From NCBI GenBank assembly GCA_030605085.1, contig JAUWBH010000004.1, forward strand, positions 16,021 through 80,020: 64,000 nt of DNA, written 5' to 3'. This DNA comes from Promethearchaeota archaeon (GTDB lineage: Archaea; Asgardarchaeota; Lokiarchaeia; Sigynarchaeales; SOKP01). Numbering within the stretch: position 1 is the stretch's first letter; each line of letters opens with the position of its first letter. This document shows, piece after piece, positions 63,990-64,000 of the stretch. The position numbers and the translations under genes were made by a program. The notes under the pieces are model-generated. The model saw only the letters and a program-made list of their open reading frames with translations, was not told the origin of the DNA and made no database searches.

Positions 63990-64000
63990 AGGGTTATTTT

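Overview
The window reads as a chromosomal piece of an Asgard archaeon, most likely Lokiarchaeia-like (inference). The base composition is strongly AT-rich. Archaeal information-processing genes are present: a TFB-type transcription factor, an archaeal-style MetRS with a C-terminal tRNA-binding domain, a TrmB-like regulator and an Mrp/NBP35 ATPase. These sit beside families typical of Asgard genomes: roadblock/longin-like small proteins, leucine-rich repeats, a vWA protein with PHD/RING-like zinc fingers, formylmethanofuran dehydrogenase subunits, and a very large N-glycosylatable surface protein. I found no rRNA, tRNA or CRISPR array.

Layout. 1-6.2 kb: surface-sugar region. It has a DegT aminotransferase cut by the left edge, a CapD/PseB-type 4,6-dehydratase and a NeuC/LegG-type hydrolysing 2-epimerase, which together suggest nonulosonic (legionaminic-like) acid synthesis. 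A FemAB-like acyltransferase, a membrane GT2 and a radical SAM/SPASM protein follow. 6.4-10.5 kb: an LRR protein with a C-terminal ribbon-helix-helix domain, preceded by a perfect 16-bp palindrome, and a repeat-rich HNH protein coupled to a small ORF. 10.9-12.3 kb: a frameshifted GPH/MFS transporter. 13.1-17.0 kb: an Fwd operon (Fes-ferredoxin, FwdB, FwdD, FwdA); FwdA has lost a key active-site Asp. 17.1-24.4 kb: TPR protein, broken zinc-ribbon gene, Mrp ATPase, tandem longin-like proteins, DUF89 phosphatase, a second broken MFS transporter, a 50-aa conserved small protein and a Cys-rich helical protein. 24.5-32.1 kb: tandem crotonases, a TrmB-like protein with three helical repeats, PfkB kinase, N-formylglutamate amidohydrolase-like protein, small wHTH protein and MBL hydrolase.

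32.1-33.6 kb is a decayed TnpB-only IS605-type element with terminal hairpins. 33.7-39.2 kb has two roadblock proteins convergent with a 1520-aa surface protein carrying a Lys/Pro-rich cytoplasmic tail. 39.39-39.55 kb holds a likely structured RNA. 39.7-50.6 kb carries an M20 peptidase, vWA-zinc-finger protein, MetRS, an unknown protein faintly like RtcB, an unknown 218-aa protein, an AAA-type ATPase, a HEAT-like protein, TFB and a SagB-type nitroreductase.

50.7-63.7 kb is the most unusual region: a segmental duplication of a module made of radical SAM genes, PAS/receiver/histidine-kinase genes and a divergent ribbon-helix-helix gene. One copy has lost most of its radical SAM gene and its receiver gene through a deletion whose junction can be read. 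The other has two radical SAM genes and a four-gene kinase/receiver operon, but its ribbon-helix-helix gene is reduced to a fragment. Overall the window mixes cell-surface building, C1 metabolism and dense signalling, with several genes broken by small lesions, which may be real decay or assembly errors.
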